Assembly: GCA_025455345.1 (NCBI GenBank)
Contig: JALOMS010000290.1
Coordinates: 1 to 6,580, forward strand
Direction: 5' to 3'
Origin: Thermoflexibacter sp.
Lineage (GTDB): Bacteria; Bacteroidota; Bacteroidia; Cytophagales; Thermoflexibacteraceae
DNA: 6,580 nucleotides
Both the position numbers and the translations under genes were made by a program. The notes under the pieces are model-generated. The model ran no database searches, was not told the origin of the DNA, and saw only the letters and a list, made by a program, of their open reading frames with translations. Of this stretch, positions 1 through 6,344 are shown piece after piece (position 1 is the first letter of the stretch; each line of letters begins with the position of its first letter).

Positions 1-338
1 TTTTTCAATTCCCAATTTTTACTTTGGTCTATATTGATAATGAAAGAGTTAAAGCCCGTTGCTCCTAACTCTACCACGCCCTTTAGTTTTCCGCCTGTTG
101 GAGATGGGGGAGTATAGGTAAAAGAAGGTGATTGGGTTTCATTGGTGGTGATTTCACTTTCAGAAGATTTTATTTCGTCTTCTGGTTCGGGCATGACGAC
201 TTCAATTTGTTCTTCATCGCTATGCTTATTTTGTGAGGCTAATTTGTCTAAAATCCCAGTATATTTTAGCCCAACATATACACCACCAAGAATCAATAGG
301 ATAATCACTAATCTGCCAAAAGTTGTTATTTTTCCCAT
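1..338 (-). CDS. Membrane-anchored protein of unknown function, N-terminal part (runs off the window)
   Basis: An open minus-strand frame starts at the ATG at 338-336 and stays open for 112 codons to the window edge, so the C-terminus is missing. Residues about 8-24 are a hydrophobic stretch (LVIILLILGGVYVGL) after a short basic N-terminus. It reads as a signal anchor or single membrane helix. A polar, acidic, Ser/Thr/Pro-rich linker follows (about 36-82). A more ordered segment then begins, containing KGVVELGATGFNSFIINID (residues about 86-104). That segment loosely resembles the first strand-turn-strand of the Ppx/GppA or actin-like ATPase fold, but this is inference from a short stretch. 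The start is chosen because it is the only ATG before the hydrophobic segment. The leader is A/T-rich with no Shine-Dalgarno. The gene lies 146 bases downstream of the PQQ dehydrogenase on the same strand, with no convincing promoter in the gap. I do not recognise the family with confidence. Confidence 0.75.
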   Translation of the reverse strand, partial: MGKITTFGRLVIILLILGGVYVGLKYTGILDKLASQNKHSDEEQIEVVMPEPEDEIKSSESEITTNETQSPSFTYTPPSPTGGKLKGVVELGATGFNSFIINIDQSKNWELK

Positions 339-436
339 AGATATTTACTTTTTAATCTTTATTTTATTTAGACTTTTACTCAAAAAATTGACATAATAAC
401 ACATAAATCATTGAAAATTAACTTTATAGCATTACC

Positions 437-459
437 AAAAACATGGCTTAATGACCATG
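437..459 (-). terminator. Possible weak terminator after the PQQ dehydrogenase gene
   Basis: Read on the minus strand, CATGG (459-455) and CCATG (446-442) form a 5-bp stem with an 8-base loop, followed directly by five T (441-437). It lies about 25 bases after the dehydrogenase stop codon. The stem is short, so termination would be weak, and it could be chance. Confidence 0.3.
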
Positions 460-484
460 CAAAAGTGCTTTACGATGGGTTTAC

Positions 485-2647
485 CTATTCTAAGGCAAAA
501 GCAATATAACTATCTCCTGATTTTGTTCCCATTTTTCCTCCTCCTGCCGCAATGACCACATATTGTTTCCCATTGATTTGATAGGTACATGGAGTCGCAT
601 ATCCGCCTGCGGGAAGTTGGGTTTCCCAAAGTATTTTCCCATTATCCTTGTCAAAAGCCCTGAATTTTTCATCTTTACTTGCTCCTATAAATACCAATCC
701 CCCTTTGGTAACGATAGGTCCTCCATAGTTTTCTGTACCCGTAGGGGGTATGCCTTTTTGAGTTAATTCAGCTATCTCACCCAAAGGCACTTTCCAAGCC
801 AACTTTCCTGTGCTTAGATTGATGGCATTAAGTGTTCCCCAAGGTGGACGTACAGCAGGATAACCATTCTGGTCTAAAAATCGGTTATATCCTGTGATGG
901 TATAAGGAATTTCTGCACTACGCTTATCCTTCTTTTTTTCTGCTATCTCCTTCATAATTACTTCTTTTTTACCCTCTATTTCTAATAAAAAGGCAATCAA
1001 GGCTTCCTTTTCTCCATCACTGATATGCTTAAATGCGGGCATCATACCTTTCCCATTGTTAATGATGTTAAACACTTCTTCTTGCTTATATTTCTTTTTC
1101 AGATTGAGCAAGGAAGGATAATTTCCTCCTGTATTGCCTTCTCTATTTTCTCCATGACAAGCTGTGCAGTTTTTTGCATAAACCGATTTGCCCAAGTTGG
1201 CAAAATCTAACTTGTCTGCTTGTTCTATATCTATTATTTTTAGAATCCAAGCCATTTCATTGGCATTGACGTATAAAAAACCTGTTTCCTTGTCAAAAGA
1301 AGCTCCGCCCCACTCGCCACCGCCGTCAAATCCTGGGAATATAATGGTACCTTGTTTACTTGGTGGAATAAATTGATTTCCAGACTTCGCCGTTTTCCAA
1401 ATGTTTTTGATATAATCATGCGATTCAGTAGAAATATTGGTAATTTCTTCTTCTGTAAATACTTGGCGCGAAAAAGGCTCAGGCAGTGTAGGAACTGGCT
1501 GGGTAGCGTGTGCTTGTTCTCCTGCTAAATCTGAGGGTGGAACAGGCACTTCTTCTATGGGGAATACAGGCTTGCCTGTTTCTCTTTCAAACACAAAAAT
1601 TCTTCCTTGTTTAGTAATTTGGGCTATTGCATCTATTTTTTTGCCCTCTTGGGTGATTGTAACCAAATTAGGATTGGCTGGGAGGTCTCTATCCCAAATA
1701 TCATGGTGTGTAGTTTGAAAATGCCATAAACGTTCTCCTGTTTCTGCTTTTAGTGCAATGAGGCAATTGGCAAAGAGGTTAGTTCCTTTTCTATTTCCAC
1801 CATAAAAATCAAATGCCGCAGACCCCGTAGGAACAAAGACAATTCCTCTTTTCTCATCTAAACTCATTCCCGACCAGTTATTAGCTCCTCCTATTTTTTT
1901 CCAAGAAGTTGAGTCTTCCCATGTTTCGTAGCCAAACTCTTTCGGATGAGGAATCGTATGAAATATCCATTCGCGTTTGCCCGTTTTTACATGATACGCT
2001 CTGATATGACCAGGTGCGGCATCTGCGCCTTCGGAGAGCCTCATGCCTATGATAATCAAATCTTTGTAAACAATGCCAGGTGTGTTAGAAACAATAAAAA
2101 AATCTTTTTTGTGATAATCTAAGCCCTCATGCAGGTCAATCTTCCCTTGATTGCCAAAGCTACGTATGATTTCACCTGTTAGGGCATTAAGCGCAAATAA
2201 ATAAGCTCCTGCTGTTACCAAAATCCTCTTGTCTTCGCCTGATTCCCAATAAGTAACGCCTCTGTTCGTGCCAGCCCACGCATATTCTCCTTCTGAAATC
2301 TCCTTCAAAGGGTCAAATATCCAAAGCGATTTGCCCGTAGCTCCATCTAAAGCAAAGAATTTTTTTTGAGGCGAAGACGCATACAAGACTCCATTGACCA
2401 CAATCGGCTGGCATTGAATCTGAGAGCGATTATTGACAGTATCTGCATCTCCTGTGCGATAGACCCAAGCTATTTTCAGGTTTTTTACATTTTCTTTATG
2501 AATTTGGGTAAGCGTAGAATAGCGCGACGCTTCCTTATCTCCACCATAAATAGACCAATCAGTGGAAGTAACTTGTTGGTCTTGAGGAGAACAAGCGAAA
2601 AGAAACAAAGTCAATGCGAACAAAGACCCCAAAGAAAGATAATTCAT
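485..2647 (-). CDS. PQQ-dependent dehydrogenase (glucose dehydrogenase-like) lipoprotein with internal cytochrome c domain
   Basis: This 720-residue quinoprotein is expected to oxidise a sugar or alcohol in the periplasm with PQQ and pass electrons to its own haem. Residues 1-19 are a lipoprotein signal with lipobox LFAC and lipidated Cys19. The N-terminal propeller (about 28-470) has family signatures: WSIYGGD, the RYSTLTQI region, HTIPHP, and HHDIWDRDLPANP. By remembered alignment to E. coli membrane glucose dehydrogenase, Asp319 and Lys346 (27 residues apart) match its catalytic Asp466 and Lys493. A cytochrome c domain follows, with haem motif CTACH (494-498) and likely axial Met536 in GKGMMPAF. 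After a Lys/Glu-rich linker (about 558-578) the last propeller part resumes (about 580-720: LVFIGASKDEKFRAFD, ATPCTYQINGKQYVVIAAGGG). There is no Cys-Cys pair of the kind seen in methanol and ethanol dehydrogenases, nor the five-helix anchor of enteric glucose dehydrogenase. The substrate cannot be read from sequence. No PQQ biosynthesis genes are in the window. Confidence 0.93.
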   Translation of the reverse strand: MNYLSLGSLFALTLFLFACSPQDQQVTSTDWSIYGGDKEASRYSTLTQIHKENVKNLKIAWVYRTGDADTVNNRSQIQCQPIVVNGVLYASSPQKKFFALDGATGKSLWIFDPLKEISEGEYAWAGTNRGVTYWESGEDKRILVTAGAYLFALNALTGEIIRSFGNQGKIDLHEGLDYHKKDFFIVSNTPGIVYKDLIIIGMRLSEGADAAPGHIRAYHVKTGKREWIFHTIPHPKEFGYETWEDSTSWKKIGGANNWSGMSLDEKRGIVFVPTGSAAFDFYGGNRKGTNLFANCLIALKAETGERLWHFQTTHHDIWDRDLPANPNLVTITQEGKKIDAIAQITKQGRIFVFERETGKPVFPIEEVPVPPSDLAGEQAHATQPVPTLPEPFSRQVFTEEEITNISTESHDYIKNIWKTAKSGNQFIPPSKQGTIIFPGFDGGGEWGGASFDKETGFLYVNANEMAWILKIIDIEQADKLDFANLGKSVYAKNCTACHGENREGNTGGNYPSLLNLKKKYKQEEVFNIINNGKGMMPAFKHISDGEKEALIAFLLEIEGKKEVIMKEIAEKKKDKRSAEIPYTITGYNRFLDQNGYPAVRPPWGTLNAINLSTGKLAWKVPLGEIAELTQKGIPPTGTENYGGPIVTKGGLVFIGASKDEKFRAFDKDNGKILWETQLPAGGYATPCTYQINGKQYVVIAAGGGKMGTKSGDSYIAFALE

Positions 2648-2671
2648 TAGTTTTTTAGAAGTTTATTTTTT

Positions 2672-2706
2672 CAAAGATATGAAAAGTTTTAAAGGCTTAT
2701 TTCAAA
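2672..2706 (-). promoter_or_regulatory. Bacteroidota-type promoter for the PQQ dehydrogenase
   Basis: On the minus strand TTTG (2706-2703) is followed by a 23-base spacer and TATCTTTG (2679-2672). This fits the known Bacteroidota sigma-factor pattern TTTG / TAnnTTTG, at the long end of the allowed spacing. Transcription would start roughly 20 bases before the ATG at 2647, giving a short A/T-rich leader. It suggests the dehydrogenase is transcribed independently of the upstream SWIM gene. The -33 element falls in the loop of the hairpin at 2695-2728. Confidence 0.65.
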
Positions 2707-2728
2707 TCTTTTAAAATTTTAAATAAGC
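2695..2728 (-). terminator. A/T-rich hairpin after the SWIM gene, possible terminator
   Basis: GCTTATTT (2695-2702) and AAATAAGC (2721-2728) are perfect 8-bp inverted arms around an 18-base A/T loop. The hairpin begins 3 bases past the SWIM gene stop codon (2732-2734). On the minus strand the sequence after it is CTTTAAAACTTTT, only partly T-rich. It could be a weak terminator. It overlaps the -33 element of the dehydrogenase promoter. Confidence 0.4.
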
Positions 2729-2731
2729 AAA

Positions 2732-4045
2732 TCACTCTTTGGTTAAGTTAAGCAAGTGGTATTTATGGTTATGCCAATACCCCAAAGGAGTATAAGTATC
2801 ATTTTCCTTTAAAACAAACATTTCCAAGGGTTTACCACCACTGCCCGCTAATAATTGCCACATGACTGTGTCTTTGTAGGGACTTACTTTAACGTATTGA
2901 TTATTAGTATCTTTGATTATCCAATCCTCATCAAGACGCATGGGTCTTACGCCACTAATCAAAATAGGCAATCTATCTAACCAAGGGTTTTTGGCTAATA
3001 TATCTGTTTGGTTTTGAGTAACTTCTGACCAATTTTTAAAAAATATAGGAGCAATCATATTCTTTGTACCGATACGGTTTTTAACAATTGCCCTGAGAGG
3101 ATAGTTGCTTGGGTAGAAAACAATATCCGCTTCTATGGCTGTCCCCACTAATAAAGAAACATCTTTGGGCTGACTTAGATGTAGAAAATTGAGAATCAGT
3201 GCATGATGATGTGTTTGTAATCCATACAACCAGTTGCGTTGGGCTATTAAGTTTTGCTCTGTTTCTTCTTGCTTTCCCAATATTAGCCAAGTATCCCTCA
3301 CTCCTTCTTGCTGTTTGAGTTCTTCTTGGCTCTGCGTCCACCCCATTAGACTTTTTAGGTCTATCTGAAGATTATCAGGCAGTTGCTCTACGCGCTTATA
3401 CCCCTCACATAATAAATATATTCTGCTAAGAATCTCTAAAAGTTGAGATTGCCATTTGTTTGAAAAAAAATTAAGCTCCCCAATATTTCGAATCATGCTG
3501 GCGACTCCCCCCATCTGAGCGTCTGTCATACGCGCTGCCGTATGCTCCCAAAAATTAGGAGGCTTATTAGGCGCATGAATCAAGCCATTGCGAACCAAAT
3601 CTCTGAGCCAAAGCTCCAATTCCTCTATTCCTGCACTTACTTTCTTTAGGCGCGCATCTATTCTTTTAGCTTGAGCCTTTTCATCTACAGGCTTATTTTC
3701 AACTTTTTGTTGTAATTTGGATATGCGTTTATTGAGCCATTCTGCTACAAACGTAGGTTCTTCTTGGTTGGTAAAATGATTTTTTTGCCTTATATAAAGC
3801 AAAAATAAACCAATACTATGCTTACAAGGAAATTTCTTACTCGGACAAGAACATTTAAACGCTATATTACTGATGTCTATGGCTGTCTGATAGGGGACTT
3901 TCCCGCTACCTTGGCACTCCCCCCAAATAGCCCTTTCACTTTGGCAAAAGCTAAGCCATTTATCTAATTTTGCCAAGTCCTTACCAGATTTGAAAGAACT
4001 TGAATCTGGAGCAAGTGCAAATATTTGTTCTTCTGTCCAATCCAT
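2732..4045 (-). CDS. SWIM zinc-finger family protein
   Basis: This 437-residue, probably cytoplasmic protein has no signal peptide or membrane segment. Near the N-terminus is a SWIM zinc-binding motif, CxCx6CxH, with ligands Cys65, Cys67, Cys74 and His76 (KCSCPSKKFPCKHS). SWIM domains are known to bind zinc and are thought to mediate DNA or protein contacts. A charged, probably helical or coiled-coil region follows (about 100-145), then a largely helical middle and a C-terminal region rich in aromatic residues (about 290-437) that I cannot assign. Length and layout match bacterial SWIM proteins often encoded beside DUF5691, MoxR-type AAA ATPase, DUF5682 and VWA genes. None of those partners is present: the next gene in its direction is the PQQ dehydrogenase and the upstream neighbour is divergent. 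The ATG at 4045-4043 is preceded by an A/T-rich leader without Shine-Dalgarno. The molecular function is unknown. Confidence 0.88.
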   Translation of the reverse strand: MDWTEEQIFALAPDSSSFKSGKDLAKLDKWLSFCQSERAIWGECQGSGKVPYQTAIDISNIAFKCSCPSKKFPCKHSIGLFLLYIRQKNHFTNQEEPTFVAEWLNKRISKLQQKVENKPVDEKAQAKRIDARLKKVSAGIEELELWLRDLVRNGLIHAPNKPPNFWEHTAARMTDAQMGGVASMIRNIGELNFFSNKWQSQLLEILSRIYLLCEGYKRVEQLPDNLQIDLKSLMGWTQSQEELKQQEGVRDTWLILGKQEETEQNLIAQRNWLYGLQTHHHALILNFLHLSQPKDVSLLVGTAIEADIVFYPSNYPLRAIVKNRIGTKNMIAPIFFKNWSEVTQNQTDILAKNPWLDRLPILISGVRPMRLDEDWIIKDTNNQYVKVSPYKDTVMWQLLAGSGGKPLEMFVLKENDTYTPLGYWHNHKYHLLNLTKE

Positions 4046-4165
4046 TGAAAATTAATTATTTATAACATAAAAATATATGTATCGTATATCGTTTTCAGGT
4101 ATTAAGCACATTATTGAACACTGCAAAAAGGTAGTTGGGCATTATTACTTTAACCCCGCCAAATG

Positions 4166-4173
4166 CAAAGATA
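4166..4173 (-). promoter_or_regulatory. Candidate -7 box for the SWIM gene
   Basis: The minus strand reads TATCTTTG (4173-4166), followed by CA. It is a perfect match to TAnnTTTG and identical to the -7 box of the PQQ dehydrogenase. No TTG is seen at 17-23 bases upstream, so the -33 element is missing or poor. The untranslated leader would be about 110 bases, which is long. Confidence 0.4.
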
Positions 4174-4243
4174 ACAATTTTCAAGAATCACCTTATTCTT
4201 TAATATTTAATCTTATAAAGACCTAATTTCTTATGAATCTCTT

Positions 4244-4251
4244 TAAATTTG
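4244..4251 (+). promoter_or_regulatory. Candidate -7 box for aguB
   Basis: TAAATTTG is a perfect match to the Bacteroidota -7 consensus TAnnTTTG. Transcription would begin near 4256-4260, about 40 bases before the ATG at 4296. No clear -33 TTG lies at normal spacing. If real, it excludes the more upstream ATG at 4233 as the start codon of aguB. Confidence 0.45.
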
Positions 4252-4295
4252 TACGTTTTTTAGAGAATATTTATTGGTCATCTAACGTCTTAAAA

Positions 4296-5159
4296 ATGAA
4301 AAAAGTAAATGTTGGTTTAGTCCAAATGTCTTGTGTGAAAGACAAGGCGGCAAACATAGAAAAATCAATTGCAAAAGTCAGAGAAGCCGCAAATAAAGGC
4401 GCGCAGATAGTATGCCTACAAGAGTTATTTTCTTCTCTTTATTTTTGTGATGTAGAAGATTATGAAAATTTTAAATTAGCAGAAAGTATCCCAGGAGATA
4501 CTACGGAGCGATTTAGTTTATTAGCCAAAGAATTGGGGGTAGTAATTATAGCCTCTTTGTTTGAGAAGAGGGCGCAAGGAGTTTATCATAACACTACTGC
4601 GGTTTTAGACGCAGACGGTACTTATCTTGGCAAATATCGCAAAATGCATATTCCAGATGACCCTGGCTATTATGAAAAATTTTATTTCACTCCAGGCGAT
4701 ATGGGATATAAGGTTTTTGATACAAAGTTTGGCAAGTTAGGTATTTTGATTTGTTGGGACCAATGGTACCCCGAAGCCGCACGAATCACAAGCCTTATGG
4801 GAGCAGAAATGTTATTTTATCCCACAGCCATCGGTTGGTCTATCCATCAAACCGCAGAGGTAAACCAAGACCAATACAATGCTTGGCAAACTATCCAACG
4901 CAGTCATGCGGTAGCTAATGGAGTTCCTGTAATTTCAGTAAATCGTGTGGGTCAAGAGGGAGATATGCTTTTTTGGGGAGGTTCTTTCGTTGCTAATGCC
5001 TTTGGCAAGGTGATTTACCAAGCCTCTCATGACAGTGAAGAAATTCATATTCAAGAAGTTGATTTGGAACAAGCTGATTTTTATAGAACGCACTGGCCTT
5101 TCCTTCGCGATAGGCGCATAGATTCCTATCAACCCCTGACCAATAGATACATAGACTAA
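4296..5159 (+). CDS. aguB: N-carbamoylputrescine amidase
   Basis: This is a nitrilase-superfamily (carbon-nitrogen hydrolase) enzyme that hydrolyses N-carbamoylputrescine to putrescine, CO2 and ammonia. It is the last step of the arginine-agmatine route to polyamines, and acts in the cytoplasm. Numbered from the ATG at 4296 it has 287 residues, normal for the family. The catalytic triad is visible: Glu43 (LQELFSS), Lys116 (GKYRKMHIPDD) and nucleophile Cys153 (LICWDQWYPE). Other AguB hallmarks are DDPGYYEKFYFTPGD, SHAVANGVPV, FWGGSFVA and THWPFLRDRRIDSY near the C-terminus. The frame is open back to an ATG at 4233. The 21 extra residues (MNLFKFVRFLEN...) do not look like the family, and a perfect -7 box lies inside them. 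The family normally begins within a few residues of VGLVQMSC, so 4296 is preferred. It ends in tandem stops TAA TGA. No agmatine deiminase gene (aguA) is adjacent, so it appears to be a single-gene unit. Confidence 0.93.
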   Translation: MKKVNVGLVQMSCVKDKAANIEKSIAKVREAANKGAQIVCLQELFSSLYFCDVEDYENFKLAESIPGDTTERFSLLAKELGVVIIASLFEKRAQGVYHNTTAVLDADGTYLGKYRKMHIPDDPGYYEKFYFTPGDMGYKVFDTKFGKLGILICWDQWYPEAARITSLMGAEMLFYPTAIGWSIHQTAEVNQDQYNAWQTIQRSHAVANGVPVISVNRVGQEGDMLFWGGSFVANAFGKVIYQASHDSEEIHIQEVDLEQADFYRTHWPFLRDRRIDSYQPLTNRYID

Positions 5160-5166
5160 TGATTTA

Positions 5167-5209
5167 ATCCCTATCAGTCAAAATTAGATTACTGTTAGGG
5201 ATATATTTT
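5167..5209 (+). terminator. Hairpin terminator after aguB
   Basis: The arms ATCCCTATCAGT (5167-5178) and ACTGTTAGGGAT (5191-5202) pair over 11 of 12 positions, with one T-T mismatch and a 12-base loop. A short T-rich run (5204-5209) follows. It starts 8 bases after the aguB stop codon, a typical place for an intrinsic terminator. The 10-mer ACTGTTAGGG of its right arm recurs at 6122-6131 in the palindromic block inside the helicase gene, so a repeat origin is also possible. Confidence 0.65.
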
Positions 5210-5222
5210 CTCAAAACCTTTC

Positions 5223-5297
5223 TGTAAATTCGCGTGCTTTATACCAAAAAGCCTGTGGCAAAAACTCATTCATTCGTGTAAATTCGTGCAATTTGTG
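5223..5297. repeat. Degenerate short repeats (ATTCGTG type) before and across the helicase start
   Basis: TGTAAATTCG occurs twice (5223-5232 and 5277-5286). At the right end ATTCGTG (5272-5278), ATTCGTG (5282-5288) and ATTTGTG (5291-5297) follow one another at 10- and 9-base steps. CTGTGGC (5253-5259) and TTGTGGC (5293-5299) are also similar. Short tandem phrases of this kind are, from memory, common between genes in Bacteroidota. Two possible helicase start codons, GTG at 5286 and GTG at 5295, lie within the repeat units. Confidence 0.5.
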
Positions 5298-6344
5298 GCT
5301 GATATACTCAAAACATACCAAAAACGCCTCACCAACCTCACCCATCGCAACAAGTCTTTGTTGTTGCTTTCGCTTTCCCAACGAAACTTTTTAGACCTCC
5401 ATCAGCTTGATTTTCTGAATAATAAGCCTTCTTTTTCTATTATCGAAAACCTCATCAAAGGGACAAGCAAGACGTTTCTTTGCCCGCAGATTGACAGCAG
5501 GGACAAGTTCGCCAACCAAGCAAGCCCCATTTTGAAAAATATCCAACGCACCGACCGATTCATTCAAGAGGAAAATGGTGCTAAAAACCTATTTGTGGGC
5601 TATCCAATCGTGGAAGGTAAACTGTTGAACGATACACTTGTGCGCGCTCCTTTGCTCTTTTTTCCCGTAGAACTTGCCTTAGAAAACAACCAATGGTACT
5701 TGAAAATGCGTGAGAATGAAAGCATGAGTTTCAATAAAACCTTTCTTTTGGCGTATAATTTTTTCAATAAAATAAAATTTGAAGAGGAGTTTTTAGACCA
5801 AGATTTTGAAGATGAACATTGGACAAAAGCCCGCAAAGACAGCAGACTGTTTCGCACAGAACTTTATAAATATTTAGAAAACAACAACTTAGAACTAAAT
5901 TTTAACACAGAAAACTTTACTGATACTTTACAATACTTCACCAAACAAAGCAAAAGTGAATTTGAGCTTTTCCACCAAACAGGCAAGCTAAAACTGCAAA
6001 CACAAGCCGTTTTGGGCATTTTCCCGCAGGCGGATTCTTACCTTGCGCCTGACTATGAGTTTTTGTTGAATGAAGCCTCCCCTCTGCCGTTGTCTGTGTC
6101 CTCACAGACAACAACTTTGCCACTGTTAGGGTCTGCGACCACTCACAGGGCTGAACAAGTTTTCCCTTACCCTCTTGACGCTTCGCAGGAAAAAGCATTA
6201 CAAGCGGTTAAAAATGGGCAATCTATCGTAGTCCAAGGTCCCCCAGGCACAGGTAAGTCGCAGTTAATCTGCAACTTAGTGGCAGATAGTATTGCCAATG
6301 GAAAATTTTGGTTGTTTGCCAGAAAAAGGCGGCTTTGGACGTAG
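5286..6344 (+). CDS. Superfamily I helicase (DUF4011/COG1112-like), N-terminal part, cut short by a frameshift
   Basis: As read, this is a 352-residue product starting at GTG 5286. GTG 5295 gives a better family-like start (ADILKTYQKRL), and there is no ATG nearby. The N-terminal region (about 5-60: ILKTYQKRLTNLTHRNKSLLLL) resembles DUF4011-type helicase N-termini. It continues with RTDRFIQEENGAKNLFVGYP and VRAPLLFFPVEL. The helicase core begins with a Q-motif-like LDASQEKAL (Gln301) and Walker A GPPGTGKS (318-325, Lys324), which bind ATP. The final 12 residues (FWLFARKRRLWT) do not fit the family. They arise because the frame shifts at GGAAAATTTT (6300-6309), and the normal sequence resumes in the -1 frame. 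Intact relatives are, from memory, over 1,000 residues long, carry helicase motifs II-VI and often a C-terminal nuclease domain. Some act in anti-phage defence. As read, it lacks Walker B and all later motifs, so it would not be an active helicase. A palindromic block sits in-frame at residues about 268-288. Confidence 0.8.
   Translation: MQFVADILKTYQKRLTNLTHRNKSLLLLSLSQRNFLDLHQLDFLNNKPSFSIIENLIKGTSKTFLCPQIDSRDKFANQASPILKNIQRTDRFIQEENGAKNLFVGYPIVEGKLLNDTLVRAPLLFFPVELALENNQWYLKMRENESMSFNKTFLLAYNFFNKIKFEEEFLDQDFEDEHWTKARKDSRLFRTELYKYLENNNLELNFNTENFTDTLQYFTKQSKSEFELFHQTGKLKLQTQAVLGIFPQADSYLAPDYEFLLNEASPLPLSVSSQTTTLPLLGSATTHRAEQVFPYPLDASQEKALQAVKNGQSIVVQGPPGTGKSQLICNLVADSIANGKFWLFARKRRLWT
6089..6148. 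repeat. Palindromic repeat-like block inside the helicase gene
   Basis: A perfect 10-bp inverted repeat, GTTGTCTGTG (6089-6098) and CACAGACAAC (6103-6112), encloses the 4-base loop TCCT. About ten bases on there is a second nested hairpin: CTGT (6123-6126), GGTC (6130-6133), loop TGC, GACC (6137-6140), ACAG (6145-6148). The block is richer in G+C than its surroundings. It encodes a low-complexity Ser/Thr/Leu segment (PLPLSVSSQTTTLPLLGSAT) without breaking the frame. It resembles an interspersed palindromic element inserted into a tolerant linker, though no second full copy lies in the window. Confidence 0.5.

Noticed and set aside
142..396. Plus-strand open frame of 84 codons near the left edge.
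   Set aside because: It lies antisense to the start of the membrane-anchored gene, has no recognisable motif, and its composition mirrors the opposite strand.
602..614. TCCGCCTGCGGGA occurs here and as its reverse complement at 6022-6034, suggesting a dispersed repeat.
   Set aside because: Both sites encode residues that look conserved in their own families (LPAGGYAT in the dehydrogenase, FPQADSYL in the helicase), so a chance 13-base match is more likely.
4046..4295. A small RNA, riboswitch or tRNA in the divergent intergenic region.
   Set aside because: No cloverleaf, strong hairpin or riboswitch-like core was seen. Only A/T-rich sequence and two candidate -7 boxes are visible.
5223..5297. 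A small CRISPR array because of recurring ATTCGTG and TGTAAATTCG units.
   Set aside because: The units are only 7-10 bases, unevenly spaced and degenerate, with no regular spacers and no cas genes nearby.
5938..6198. Minus-strand open frame of 86 codons over the helicase gene.
   Set aside because: It is antisense to a well-supported coding region and shows no protein-like motif.
6320..6330. AGAAAAAGG as a dnaX-like -1 slippery site explaining the helicase frameshift.
   Set aside because: A shift here would leave FWLFAR in place of the conserved ILVVCQ. The conserved sequence already resumes at 6305, so the shift must be upstream at GGAAAATTTT.
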